A stretch of 64,000 nt of DNA from Polynucleobacter sp. MWH-UH23A (GCF_040409805.1 NZ_CP099572.1:1364001-1428000); one strand, 5' to 3'. Counted from the stretch's first letter, positions 9,281-17,569 are shown. The notes: generated by a model not told the origin, from the letters alone. A program made the numbers and translations.

Positions 9281-9515
9281 TAACCAACTCCACTTCAATC
9301 ATGCGTGCTTCAGAGTGGCGCAAAGCGAATGTCGAGGCGCCGACACGAACAAGATAGGGTCCTTTTTTTAGCAGACCCTTACGCAATAAGGTGACCTGCT
9401 CGCCCGGCAAAAAGCCAATGTCTTCCAACTGTCCCTTAATTTGAGGGGCACCTTTGGGTGCGTTAACAACGCTCACCCGATAAAGACTGCCTAGACTGAC
9501 TTGGTCTAAATTCAT
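9273..9515 (-). CDS. feoA: FeoA, ferrous iron transport accessory protein
   Basis: An 80-residue protein with the SH3-like FeoA fold: start MNLDQVSLGS, a central LEDIGFLPGEQVTLL segment (30-44), a basic KKGPYLVRVG strand and FALRHSEA. FeoA is a small cytoplasmic partner of FeoB required for Fe(II) uptake. Its last codons overlap the start of feoB (ATGGCTGA), so the two are translationally coupled. A Fur-like palindrome lies about 60 bases upstream. Confidence 0.95.
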   Translation of the reverse strand: MNLDQVSLGSLYRVSVVNAPKGAPQIKGQLEDIGFLPGEQVTLLRKGLLKKGPYLVRVGASTFALRHSEARMIEVELVNG

Positions 9516-9573
9516 GGAATGTATTCAATACGTTTGATTTTGCCTGCTGATAGTTCATTATAGCGACAAATGA

Positions 9574-9588
9574 GAATGAATATCATTC
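9574..9588. promoter_or_regulatory. Fur-like operator upstream of feoAB
   Basis: A perfect inverted repeat GAATGA-ATA-TCATTC, resembling Fur box half-sites, lies about 60 bases upstream of the feoA start. This is the expected place for iron repression. The site was seen by eye; no scoring was possible. Confidence 0.7.
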
Positions 9589-9706
9589 ATGCAAAATGAT
9601 GGGATTTCAGTGCAATAATGCGCCATTTTTAGCCATCAATGCTTGATCCAAAACAAAAGTATGTGCACTAATGCATACTAATTAAAACTCTTAAACATCA
9701 CTCGAC

Positions 9707-10327
9707 ATGTACCTGCCAAAACACTTTGCTGTAGATGACCAAGCACTACTAGCACAACTCATCCAAGAGTACCCACTCGCCACTCTTGTTGGCAAGCTTC
9801 ATGGCCAGCTAGAGGTCAATCACCTACCCTTGATGTTAAGTACTGATAAAAAGAAGTTGCATGGCCACATCGCCAGAATGAATCCACTCATGAAGATTGC
9901 GCAGAGTTCAGATACAGCAGTTGCTGCAATCTTTAATGGTCCTAATGCATACATCACCCCCGCGTGGTATCCATCAAAAAAAGAGTCTGGCAAAGTGGTG
10001 CCAACCTGGAACTATGCGGTTGTTCATGCACAAGGCAGTATCAAGCTCATTGAAGATGCACAATGGCTTAGAAGTCATGTAGCTCAAATGACTGATATTC
10101 ATGAGCCCACCTATCAATCCAACTGGAGGCTAGATGATGCTCCAGAAGAATATGTGCAGACCATGCTGAAAGCGATTGTCGGGATTGAAATCGATATTCA
10201 GAATCTAGTTGGTAAATTTAAGCTCAGCCAAAATCGCCCCCCGGAAGACTATGCCGCAGTGGTAGATCAGTTAGACCAATCGCCTCAAGAGATGTTGCAG
10301 GCAATGCGCCAATACATGAAGTCTTAA
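9707..10327 (+). CDS. PaiB-family FMN-binding protein (putative regulator)
   Basis: A 206-residue protein that starts MYLPKHFAVDD and contains NHLPLML, a GHIARMNPLMK segment, the PSKKESGKVVPTWNYA block and a C-terminal GIEIDIQNLVGKFKLSQN motif, all typical of the PaiB family (split beta-barrel, FMN-binding-like). Bacillus PaiB is described as a negative regulator of sporulation and protease genes, but in proteobacteria the role is unclear and some members may be flavin or haem-binding oxidoreductases. It stands alone between feoA and modA, transcribed rightward from the same intergenic region that holds the Fur-like site. Confidence 0.85.
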   Translation: MYLPKHFAVDDQALLAQLIQEYPLATLVGKLHGQLEVNHLPLMLSTDKKKLHGHIARMNPLMKIAQSSDTAVAAIFNGPNAYITPAWYPSKKESGKVVPTWNYAVVHAQGSIKLIEDAQWLRSHVAQMTDIHEPTYQSNWRLDDAPEEYVQTMLKAIVGIEIDIQNLVGKFKLSQNRPPEDYAAVVDQLDQSPQEMLQAMRQYMKS

Positions 10328-10351
10328 GGCGTTGAGAAACTAAGGTAATAA

Positions 10352-11119
10352 CTAAGGCTTTGCGTAACCGTATTTAACTAAAATCGCCCTAGCCTGAGCA
10401 CCCTGCATAAATCGATATAGATCCTTTGCGTCCTGTGGCGCACCCTTGATCAGCACCATTCTTTGCCTAATAGGCTCATAGAGACTAGGGTTCAGCAAAA
10501 TGGAAGTCGTTTCTTTAGTCACCTCAGGTGACTTTGCAAGAGAAAGTGCAGTAAAGCCAATCTCTGCTGCACCGGTAACAACATAAGTCGTCGCAACCCC
10601 GATATTATCTCCGTAAACCAACTTATCTTTTGCAAGATCCCATAGTCCTTCGGCTTTCAGAAATTCAACCGCCGCCTTTCCATAGGGCGCTAACTCTGGC
10701 TTGGCAATCGCAACTTTGTTAGCCTTGGTGATGGCTTTTGCCAACTCCACTTTGTTATCTAACAAAACAATTCCTGAATTGTTTTTCGCAATTAAAGCCA
10801 ATTTACCTACGGCGTAAACTACCCCCTCATCAATCGTCTTGCCATTCTTATAGAGCTCCATCGGGAAATGCTCATCAGCCGCAATAAACAAATTAAATGG
10901 TGCGCCATTCATGATCTGAGCAGTGAAATTACCTGACGAGCCATACACTACCCTCATATCGGACTTGCTAGTTGATTTAAAAGCAGAGGCAATTTCAGTA
11001 AAAGCATCTTTCATATTGGCGGCAACAGCAACGGTAGTGCCCTGTGCAAATGCTAGGTTTGCGCATAACAAAAGAGGAACAAGCAGTGAAGTTGAGAAAA
11101 GTGACATAGGCAAAGCCAT
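10352..11119 (-). CDS. modA: ModA-type molybdate-binding periplasmic protein
   Basis: A 255-residue protein with a signal peptide (cleavage near LAFA-QG, 23-26). The mature part starts TTVAVAANMKDAF and carries the oxyanion-binding loop VVYGSSGNF, both characteristic of ModA, plus ATTYVVTGAAEIGF in the second lobe. It would deliver molybdate to an ABC importer, but no modB or modC lies in this window. It is 18 bases downstream of a HTH/PBP-like regulator on the same strand, so the two form an operon. The ATG at 11107 is a possible alternative start. Confidence 0.88.
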   Translation of the reverse strand: MALPMSLFSTSLLVPLLLCANLAFAQGTTVAVAANMKDAFTEIASAFKSTSKSDMRVVYGSSGNFTAQIMNGAPFNLFIAADEHFPMELYKNGKTIDEGVVYAVGKLALIAKNNSGIVLLDNKVELAKAITKANKVAIAKPELAPYGKAAVEFLKAEGLWDLAKDKLVYGDNIGVATTYVVTGAAEIGFTALSLAKSPEVTKETTSILLNPSLYEPIRQRMVLIKGAPQDAKDLYRFMQGAQARAILVKYGYAKP

Positions 11120-11137
11120 TCTATCTAATTACTCAAT

Positions 11138-12160
11138 CTAGAGCCAATTTTGAACTTGGCGATTCAGGCTAATAGATTTATAGCCTGAGGCACTACCTGA
11201 ATAACTACGAATCTTACGAATTAACTTAGATGACTCTGGATGAGCGAGCATATCTTTATGCATTGCAATAAAAAATATCTCGTCTTTTAGGGGCACGAAA
11301 CCCAGTCCATTTTCTAATGCAATATTCTTAACTCCAATGCCAACGTCAGCCTTGCCAGCCAAAATTGCATTAGCAACCGCTGAATGGGTAAATTCTTCAT
11401 GAAGGTAACCATTAATGTCTGTAGGCTCAATACCTTGCTCCAACAGCAAGGTGTCAAGCAATAGCCTCGTACCAGAGCTTATTTGACGGTTAATGAAACG
11501 AATTTTAGGGTTTAGCAAATCCTCGATCGTTTGAATATGAAAAGGATTCCCCTTCTTCACGATAAAGCCTTGTGTTCGCTTCATTACCGGAAATATTTCA
11601 ATATTGTGTTTGCGTAATCGTTGATGAATAATCTGAGAACTTTTTTCATCTGATACATGGTACCCGGCAATGTGGGCATTGTTACTCAATAGTTGCTCTA
11701 AAGACTCTCCAGAACCTGCAATCTTTAAACCAAATCCCCTCACTTCAGCAACGGCCTTCTGAATAATCGAATCACTGCTGGAGTAAAAATTCCAGCGAGC
11801 ACTCTCTATTTTTTGATGTTTCTTAATTTCTCTTTGCAAAGCATCTTGGTAACCCACTCCATGCTGCGAGTATGACCCTTGCATTTCTTCAATAAATTGA
11901 CACAGAAATGAGCCGAACTCCGTCAATTTAGATCCGTGACCTTTGGTACGAATCATTAAAGGTATGCCAAGGCTTGCCTCTATCTGATTCAATTTCCCCC
12001 AAACTCCACGATATGAGATGCCAGAGTTCTTGCTCGCCAACACTAATGAACTGCCGCCGCGGATATCCTTCAATAACCCTACTAACCAGTAAAGATCAAT
12101 AGCATCCTTCTCTGGATCTTGGGTATTCAGAATAAGGATTGGTCTAGTTTCTATTCGCAT
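11138..12160 (-). CDS. ModE-like HTH regulator with C-terminal PBP-like (molybdate-binding-type) domain
   Basis: A 340-residue protein in two parts. Residues about 18-95 form a winged helix-turn-helix of the ModE/LysR type (LLKDIRGGSSLVLASKN, YRGVWGKLNQIEASLG, then the TKGHGSKLTEFG wing). Residues about 130-330 form a periplasmic-binding-protein-like domain (IAGSGESLEQLL, INRQISSGTRLLLD, GIGVKNIALENGL). This architecture is known for one-component regulators near molybdate or tungstate uptake genes. It heads the modA operon and is divergent from tupA. The shared intergenic repeats are probable operators and overlap its own start codon, suggesting autoregulation. Confidence 0.85.
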   Translation of the reverse strand: MRIETRPILILNTQDPEKDAIDLYWLVGLLKDIRGGSSLVLASKNSGISYRGVWGKLNQIEASLGIPLMIRTKGHGSKLTEFGSFLCQFIEEMQGSYSQHGVGYQDALQREIKKHQKIESARWNFYSSSDSIIQKAVAEVRGFGLKIAGSGESLEQLLSNNAHIAGYHVSDEKSSQIIHQRLRKHNIEIFPVMKRTQGFIVKKGNPFHIQTIEDLLNPKIRFINRQISSGTRLLLDTLLLEQGIEPTDINGYLHEEFTHSAVANAILAGKADVGIGVKNIALENGLGFVPLKDEIFFIAMHKDMLAHPESSKLIRKIRSYSGSASGYKSISLNRQVQNWL

Positions 12161-12200
12161 ATGTAATTTTTTGCATATTCATTAAGTATAAATGTATGCG
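12156..12200. promoter_or_regulatory. candidate operator repeats between the modA regulator and tupA
   Basis: The divergent intergenic region holds CGCATA at 12156-12161 and its inverted partner TATGCG at 12195-12200, plus a direct repeat GCATAT at 12157 and 12173. This is a plausible binding region for the HTH/PBP regulator. The match to the classical ModE consensus is only loose. Confidence 0.4.
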
Positions 12201-12247
12201 ATGATACAAATTTGCTCAACCCCCTATGTATTTGTATGAGGTATTTC

Positions 12248-13072
12248 ATGAAAAAATTATTCCAGTCGTTTTTACTAAGCCTTGCATGCCTTGGATTTAT
12301 ATTGACGCCGAACGTTCATGCTCAAGATAAGAGCATCATTGTTTCGTCCACCACCTCTACAGAACAATCCGGCTTATTTGGATACATCCTGCCTATCTTT
12401 AAGATGAAATCCGGCATTGATGTCAAAGTTGTCGCTGTTGGCACTGGTCAGGCATTAGATATTGGTCGTCGCGGTGATGCTGATGTGATCTTTGTTCATG
12501 ACAAACCTGCTGAAGAGCAATTTGTACAAGATGGCTATGCGACTAAACGCTATGAAGTGATGTACAACGACTTTATATTAATTGGGCCTAAATCCGATCC
12601 TGCGAAAGTGGGTGGTGGCAAAGATATTCAGGCAGCTCTTCAGAAAATTGCTGCTGCACAGGCGCCATTTGTCTCTCGTGGCGATAAGAGTGGCACTCAT
12701 GCTGCTGAACTCCGCTACTGGAAAGGCGCAGGCATTGCTGTCTCACCAAGCCAATCTTGGTACAAGGAAACCGGCTCAGGCATGGGCCCTGCTCTCAATA
12801 CCGCCTCCGCTATGAATGGCTACATCCTTGCCGACAGAGGCACTTGGTTAAGCTTTAAAAATCGTGGTGACCTGACAATCCTCGTTCAGGGTGACCCAAA
12901 ACTCTTTAATCAATATGGCGTGATGTTGGTGAACCCAGCCAAATTCCCATCCGTGAAAAAAGCAGAGGGTCAGGCATTTATTGATTGGCTAGTTTCTAAA
13001 AATGGTCAAGATGTAATTGCCAGCTATCAAATTGGTGGCGAACAACTCTTCTTCCCTAATGCCAAGAAATAA
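12248..13072 (+). CDS. tupA: TupA-like tungstate/molybdate-binding periplasmic protein (copy 1)
   Basis: A 274-residue exported protein. The signal peptide is residues 1-26 (NVHAQ end) and the mature start SIIVSSTTSTEQSGLF is the hallmark of TupA-type tungstate receptors. The ligand pocket includes TGQALDIGRRGDADV, SRGDKSGTHAAEL and GSGMGPALNTA. I choose the ATG at 12248 because GAGG lies six bases upstream and the signal peptide starts there; upstream in-frame TTG (12212) and ATG (12236) lack both. No TupB permease or TupC ATPase follows; instead a second binding protein starts two bases after the stop. Confidence 0.9.
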   Translation: MKKLFQSFLLSLACLGFILTPNVHAQDKSIIVSSTTSTEQSGLFGYILPIFKMKSGIDVKVVAVGTGQALDIGRRGDADVIFVHDKPAEEQFVQDGYATKRYEVMYNDFILIGPKSDPAKVGGGKDIQAALQKIAAAQAPFVSRGDKSGTHAAELRYWKGAGIAVSPSQSWYKETGSGMGPALNTASAMNGYILADRGTWLSFKNRGDLTILVQGDPKLFNQYGVMLVNPAKFPSVKKAEGQAFIDWLVSKNGQDVIASYQIGGEQLFFPNAKK

Positions 13073-13074
13073 TC

Positions 13075-13947
13075 ATGCGCTTAGCACTTACATTAAAGGC
13101 AATATTTCTAGGTCTATTAGTTAGCACTGGATCCCAACTAGCCATGGCGCAAAGTAACCCACTTACCCCAGAGGCCGTTTATGGCAAAGGTGTCAAAAGC
13201 TTTACTTTGGCCACTGGAAGTCCTGGGGAGCTAGGACTTCTTCAAGCCTTAGGGGAGGCTTTTGATAAAAAAGAAGGTGCTCGCTTAATCTGGATCAAAG
13301 CAGGTAGTGGTGCCTCTTTAAAGCTACTCAAAAATGCGCAGGTTGACATGATCATGGTGCATGCACCGGATGCGGTCAACAAAGCCATCGCCGAGGGATG
13401 GGCAGTCAATAGGACATTAATTGGATCAAATGAGTTTTATATTGTTGGACCCAAAAATGATCCAGCCAGCATCAAGACAGCTTCTAGCGGTGCGAATTCC
13501 TATTCCAGAATCGCCAGCACTCAAAGCAATTTCATTTCTAGGGGCGATAATTCCGGAACTCACCAAAAGGAAATGGATATCTGGAAGAAGGCTGGCATCA
13601 ATCCTAATGGCTCATGGTATATCGTCACCAATGATTTTATGACTGCATCCCTCAAAAAGGCTAATGCTGAAGATGCTTATTTCATGACCGATAGCAGCAC
13701 TTGGGTAGCAGAAAAAGATATTGCGCCAAATCTACAGATTCTTTATCGTGGCGACGCATTTTTAGTCAATACTTATGACGCTCTCGCTGCCCCAGTAGGA
13801 GCAACCGCCAATCGAGATATTGCCGTGAAATTCATTCAATTTGTATCTTCGAATGAAGGTCAAAAGATTATTCGCGATTACGGTAAATCAAAGTACAAAG
13901 AGCCTCTCTATAATGATGCTACATATGCCAAGCAATATGTTCATTAG
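13075..13947 (+). CDS. TupA-like binding protein (diverged copy 2)
   Basis: A 290-residue exported protein (signal to about residue 25, AMAQ). It shares the TupA layout with copy 1: TLATGSPGELGLLQALGEAF in place of the SSTTS strand, GSGASLKLLKNAQVDM, then SRGDNSGTHQKEMDIWKKAG, which aligns directly with copy 1. The first anion-binding loop is changed (ATGSPGEL rather than SSTTSTEQ), so specificity may differ, perhaps another oxyanion or a low-affinity scavenger. It follows copy 1 by two bases and precedes mop by eight, so the three are one transcript. Confidence 0.85.
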   Translation: MRLALTLKAIFLGLLVSTGSQLAMAQSNPLTPEAVYGKGVKSFTLATGSPGELGLLQALGEAFDKKEGARLIWIKAGSGASLKLLKNAQVDMIMVHAPDAVNKAIAEGWAVNRTLIGSNEFYIVGPKNDPASIKTASSGANSYSRIASTQSNFISRGDNSGTHQKEMDIWKKAGINPNGSWYIVTNDFMTASLKKANAEDAYFMTDSSTWVAEKDIAPNLQILYRGDAFLVNTYDALAAPVGATANRDIAVKFIQFVSSNEGQKIIRDYGKSKYKEPLYNDATYAKQYVH

Positions 13948-13955
13948 GAGAAAAT

Positions 13956-14180
13956 ATGGAACTGAAAGTTAAGTTAAGCGCTCGTAATACCCTTAGCGGC
14001 AAGGTCGTTGAGCTCAAAATGGGTCAAACCACTTCTCACGTGAAGTTAGATATTGGAGGAGGCCATATTGTGACTGCCTCAATCACTAACGAAGCGGTTA
14101 GCGAGCTCAATCTTAAAGTAGGCGATCAAGCATGGGCGGTCATTAAAGCCTCTGATGTGATGGTAGCAAAAGAAGCTTAA
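13956..14180 (+). CDS. mop: Mop-type molybdate/tungstate-binding (TOBE) protein
   Basis: A 74-residue protein made of one Mop/TOBE domain: KLSARNTLSGKVVELKMG (7-24), SHVKLDIGGGHIVTASITNEAV and VGDQAWAVIKASDVMVA at the end. Such molbindins assemble as hexamers in the cytoplasm and store or buffer molybdate or tungstate. A good ribosome site (AGGAGA) precedes the ATG. It closes the tupA operon and is followed by a strong terminator. Confidence 0.93.
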   Translation: MELKVKLSARNTLSGKVVELKMGQTTSHVKLDIGGGHIVTASITNEAVSELNLKVGDQAWAVIKASDVMVAKEA

Positions 14181-14203
14181 TCAATATTCAATTGCTCAAT
14201 AGA

Positions 14204-14227
14204 AAAAGCCCGCAAATGCGGGCTTTT
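14204..14227 (+). terminator. rho-independent terminator after mop
   Basis: A 10-bp stem AAAAGCCCGC/GCGGGCTTTT with loop AAAT is followed by TCTTTT on the plus strand. It may also serve the convergent gene ending at 14266. Confidence 0.85.
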
Positions 14228-14265
14228 CTTTTAACTGGATTTATCCAGTAATTACAAATTAAGAA

Positions 14266-14847
14266 TTACTTCTTAGGTGTTGCAAAGCCAATCGCGGTGT
14301 CGTCAACGAACTCAACCATGACATCATCACCGGCTTTAAATTTCTCAAGACCGAGTACGCTTGGATCAACCTTCACTTTTTGTTTCTCACCATTAGGCAT
14401 TGTGAAAGTGACGATGCGAGTTTTTTGATCGATAGTGCCGATCTTTACTGTTGCATAAATCGTATCGGTAGTCTCTTCGAATGGTTTTGCAGATCCTTTA
14501 CCAGCAATCACAACTGAACGCACACCAGAAACACCTGGCTTGGCATCTTTAGCGGCAGCAGTTAATCCAACTGCAATCGCTTGGGCATGCTCAACCAAGA
14601 AAACATCGCCCTTCTTAACTTTATCTAAATCATTTACAGACTTAGCTACGTTCATCTGCGCCAAATTTCCATTCGCATCTTTTAAGACAACAATACGTTT
14701 TTTTGCATCTACTGAATCTACAGTTGCACTAAGAACAACTACATCAGCAGCCAAAGGCAACATTTTTGTAGGCAATTGAGCAAAGGCCGAGGCGGTAAAG
14801 GCAATACCAATAGCGGCAAATAAGCTAGCAAGTAAAGATTTCTTCAA
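14266..14847 (-). CDS. exported protein with two tandem beta-rich repeats
   Basis: A 193-residue protein with a signal peptide (1-23, SAFA-Q). I see an internal duplication: residues about 38-94 and 128-188 align, sharing ATV, a D-x-K-x-RIV strand, an NG turn, a V-K/A-x-SV-x-L segment, then K-x-GD-x-x-x-VE and a final A-I-G/A-V-G-L/F. Each unit looks like a small beta-barrel (OB-like), about 57 residues, so the mature protein would be two barrels joined by a loop containing VRSVVIAGKGSA. No Cys is present. The function is unknown. It is convergent with mop and separated by a terminator, so the neighbourhood says little. Confidence 0.8.
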   Translation of the reverse strand: MKKSLLASLFAAIGIAFTASAFAQLPTKMLPLAADVVVLSATVDSVDAKKRIVVLKDANGNLAQMNVAKSVNDLDKVKKGDVFLVEHAQAIAVGLTAAAKDAKPGVSGVRSVVIAGKGSAKPFEETTDTIYATVKIGTIDQKTRIVTFTMPNGEKQKVKVDPSVLGLEKFKAGDDVMVEFVDDTAIGFATPKK

Positions 14848-14976
14848 AGTAACTCCTAATTGAATAAAGGGTTTATGGATTCAAGGACGAATCGCTAATT
14901 TTATTGTAACCATAATTAATCAGACTCCAATCAGAGATTAATTTGTTAAATTGAGAGAGCTATCCTCAACAAACCT

Positions 14977-15414
14977 ATGCATTTAGACATCCTCATTAAA
15001 CCGTGGCAAGAAGCTCGAAAAGACGCCTTCCGGGTCAGGCGTGAGGTTTTTATCCTTGAACAGAAGGTACCAGAGGATCTTGAAATCGATGAAATTGACC
15101 CGATTGCCTTGCATGTCCTCGCTTACTCTGAGAATAACTGTATTGGGACAGCTCGATTACATACACATAGTGACGGATCTGGTCAAATTGGGCGTATGGC
15201 GATTTTGAGCTCTTTTCGCAATAAAGGGCTAGGTCGTCAAATCATGAGGGTGTTGATTGAGGCCGCCCAATCAAAAGGTGTTTTCTCCCTCATATTGCAT
15301 GCCCAAGTAAACGCAATTCCATTCTATGAAAAACTTGGTTTTATAACGAGTGGCCCAATCTACGATGAAGCGGGTATCCCTCACCGTAATATGATGATGG
15401 TATTACCAACTTAG
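14977..15414 (+). CDS. GNAT-family N-acetyltransferase
   Basis: A 145-residue GNAT enzyme. The acetyl-CoA loop is RNKGLGRQIMRVLIEAA (76-92, R/Q-x-x-G-x-G/A), preceded by IGRMAILSSF (beta-4) and followed by the NAIPFYEKLGF helix and strand. It resembles the YjcF/ElaA-like group (start with VRREVFILEQKVP). The acceptor is unknown. It ends 11 bases before the thioesterase gene. Confidence 0.9.
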   Translation: MHLDILIKPWQEARKDAFRVRREVFILEQKVPEDLEIDEIDPIALHVLAYSENNCIGTARLHTHSDGSGQIGRMAILSSFRNKGLGRQIMRVLIEAAQSKGVFSLILHAQVNAIPFYEKLGFITSGPIYDEAGIPHRNMMMVLPT

Positions 15415-15425
15415 ACTTGCTTTCT

Positions 15426-15857
15426 ATGACTGCCACCCCCAATCCAAATCCCTCTGTCTTTACTTACGTTCATCGTGTTTGTTATTCGGATACCGATGCA
15501 GCAGGTTTTGTTTATCACGGTCGCTATCTTGAAATTTTTGAGCGTAGCCGTGCTGAATGGCTGGCCCAACGCGGTCAGAGCCCGACTAAGCTCATGAATG
15601 AATTCAATATTGTGATGCCAGTTCGCGAACTCACCATGAACTTCTATAAGCCTGGCAGACTAGATGATCTTTTGCATATTGACCAAGTGATCGAGCATCG
15701 CGGTCGTACACAAGTGAGCGTCAAACAGACCGCTCAACGCAAGCTTCCAGATAGCAATGAAATGCAAGTAATTGCCAGCGCTACACTTCACATAGTCTGC
15801 GTTGATACCAATACTCTCAAACCGAAGGCTTGGCCTGATTGGCTGTTTCAGGACTGA
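15426..15857 (+). CDS. YbgC/FadM-type acyl-CoA thioesterase (hotdog fold)
   Basis: A 143-residue single hotdog-domain protein. The catalytic motif CYSDTDAAGFVYHGRYLEIFERSR contains the Asp of the 4-hydroxybenzoyl-CoA thioesterase class (DxDxxG). Family members hydrolyse short-chain, aromatic or acyl-ACP thioesters in the cytoplasm. I prefer the ATG at 15426 over an in-frame TTG at 15417, which adds only three residues. It lies between a GNAT gene and a cupin gene with short gaps, suggesting one transcript continuing to selD. Confidence 0.9.
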   Translation: MTATPNPNPSVFTYVHRVCYSDTDAAGFVYHGRYLEIFERSRAEWLAQRGQSPTKLMNEFNIVMPVRELTMNFYKPGRLDDLLHIDQVIEHRGRTQVSVKQTAQRKLPDSNEMQVIASATLHIVCVDTNTLKPKAWPDWLFQD

Positions 15858-15890
15858 CAGGCTAGAGCTATTTCTACGATGGAGAAAATG

Positions 15891-16466
15891 ATGGCTGATA
15901 GCAAGCTTCTCACCTTTGTTAAAGAATTAAGTCGACTACTTGATCAGAATCCCAATGAGGAAATTATTTTTACCAAGGGTAAAAAACTGCTCGAGAATCT
16001 GATTGCGGTAGATGACTGGCTTCCTACGGAATTTACAAAGCCACATCCACAGTATTACCAGCAATATCTTTTGTATGCAGACCCATTAGATCGGTTCTCC
16101 ATTGTAAGTTTTGTCTGGGGCCCTGGACAAAAGACGCCCTTACATAACCATACCGTTTGGGGCATGGTTGGGCAATTACGTGGTGAAGAAAAAGGAACCC
16201 CCTTCTATCGTCAGGCAGATGGGGGCTTTAAAGCGGGCGCTTCTTGCATCTGTCCGCCAGGGCATGTCGATACCGTTTCTCCTAATACACACGATATCCA
16301 TGTGGTGGAAAACAATCTTTCCAATCAAACTTCGATCAGTATTCATGTCTATGGTGGCAATATCGGCAGAATTCAGCGCTCTGTCTTCGATCCAATCACT
16401 GGCGCCGAGAAATCTTTCGTATCAGGCTATGCCAATACTCTAGTTCCCAATCTTTGGAATCCCTAG
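15891..16466 (+). CDS. cysteine dioxygenase-like thiol dioxygenase (cupin)
   Basis: A cupin of about 191 residues matching the bacterial cysteine dioxygenase/3-mercaptopropionate dioxygenase family. The iron-binding histidines are H-x-H in TPLHNHTVWG (85 and 87) and the third His in DIHVVEN (137). The length fits the family. The product would be a sulfinate from a small thiol; which thiol cannot be told. GGAG at 15881-15884 favours the ATG at 15891 (or 15888) over the first ATG at 15879, which overlaps that site. It lies directly upstream of selD, linking thiol and selenium metabolism. Confidence 0.87.
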   Translation: MADSKLLTFVKELSRLLDQNPNEEIIFTKGKKLLENLIAVDDWLPTEFTKPHPQYYQQYLLYADPLDRFSIVSFVWGPGQKTPLHNHTVWGMVGQLRGEEKGTPFYRQADGGFKAGASCICPPGHVDTVSPNTHDIHVVENNLSNQTSISIHVYGGNIGRIQRSVFDPITGAEKSFVSGYANTLVPNLWNP

Positions 16467-16498
16467 TACCAGAAGCCTGATTGGCTAAAATAGCCAAC

Positions 16499-17569
16499 AT
16501 GTCCACACCAAATAACTCTGGCGAATTCATTGAGCCACGCCTTACCTCCCTCTCTCATGGAGGTGGTTGTGGTTGCAAAATCGCTCCCGGCGTTCTCTCT
16601 GAAATTCTGAAGAATGTTCCGCAATTGCCTTTTCCTAAAGAGCTCTTGATTGGCATTGAAACCTCAGATGATGCTGCTGTATATCAAATCAATGAATCGC
16701 AGGCGATCGTTGCTACGACTGACTTTTTTATGCCCATCGTGGATGATCCATTTGATTTTGGAAAAATAGCCGCCACTAATGCGATTAGCGACATCTACGC
16801 TATGGGCGGAACACCACTCTTTGCCCTCGCATTAGTTGGTATGCCTATTAAAGTACTGTCCAATAAAACGATTGCCAGAATTATGGAAGGCGGAGCTGAA
16901 GCTTGCAGAAGCGCAGGCATACCGATTGCTGGCGGTCACACAATTGATTCAGTTGAACCGATCTATGGACTAGTTGCCATTGGCATCGTTGATCCTAAGC
17001 GCGTCAAAAGTAATGCCAGCGCTCAACCCGGAGATGTCCTCATTCTGGGTAAGCCACTAGGCGTAGGTATTTTATCGGCCGCCCTCAAGAAAGATCTACT
17101 CGGTCCAGACGGATATCGTGAAATGATTTCTAACACCACGAAACTCAATTCTGCCGGTCCAGACTTAGCAAAAATCAGTGGTGTACATGCATTAACCGAT
17201 GTCACTGGCTTTGGCTTAGCAGGTCACACTCTCGAGTTGGCTCGTGCCTCTAATTGCACAGCTCATATTGATTGGAGTCAGGTACCCTTGCTTTCTAATG
17301 TTCAGAATCTCGCAGATGATGGGGTAATCACTGGAGCCTCCGACCGTAATTGGCTAAGCTATGGCGACGAGGTTAGCATTCCTACGAATTTCACTACAGC
17401 GCAACGCGCCCTCTTAACTGACCCTCAAACCAGTGGTGGTTTATTAGTATCATGCAGCCCTGAATCTGTAAAAGAGGTGTTGGATGTCTTTAACCAACAT
17501 CACTTTTTAGGCGCTCGCGTGATTGGTCAAATGAGCAAACGCCAAGGCAAGCCTTTGGCTGTTTCGTAA
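16499..17569 (+). CDS. selD: selenide, water dikinase (selenophosphate synthase)
   Basis: A 356-residue enzyme that makes selenophosphate from selenide and ATP. The N-terminal catalytic segment HGGGCGCKIAP carries Cys24 and Lys27 (equivalent to E. coli Cys17 and Lys20); the family's optional selenocysteine is an ordinary Cys here. ATP-binding parts follow: TSDDAAVYQ, ATTDFFMP, NAISDIYAMGG, GGHTID and TDVTGFGLAGH. The ATG at 16499 is preferred; an in-frame TTG at 16481 adds six residues. No selA, selB or selU is visible in the window, so whether it serves selenocysteine or 2-selenouridine is open. Confidence 0.96.
   Translation: MSTPNNSGEFIEPRLTSLSHGGGCGCKIAPGVLSEILKNVPQLPFPKELLIGIETSDDAAVYQINESQAIVATTDFFMPIVDDPFDFGKIAATNAISDIYAMGGTPLFALALVGMPIKVLSNKTIARIMEGGAEACRSAGIPIAGGHTIDSVEPIYGLVAIGIVDPKRVKSNASAQPGDVLILGKPLGVGILSAALKKDLLGPDGYREMISNTTKLNSAGPDLAKISGVHALTDVTGFGLAGHTLELARASNCTAHIDWSQVPLLSNVQNLADDGVITGASDRNWLSYGDEVSIPTNFTTAQRALLTDPQTSGGLLVSCSPESVKEVLDVFNQHHFLGARVIGQMSKRQGKPLAVS

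Noticed and set aside
9516..9706. Small RNA or gene in the gap upstream of feoA
   Set aside because: Apart from the Fur-like palindrome I see no frame with a ribosome site and no terminator hairpin.
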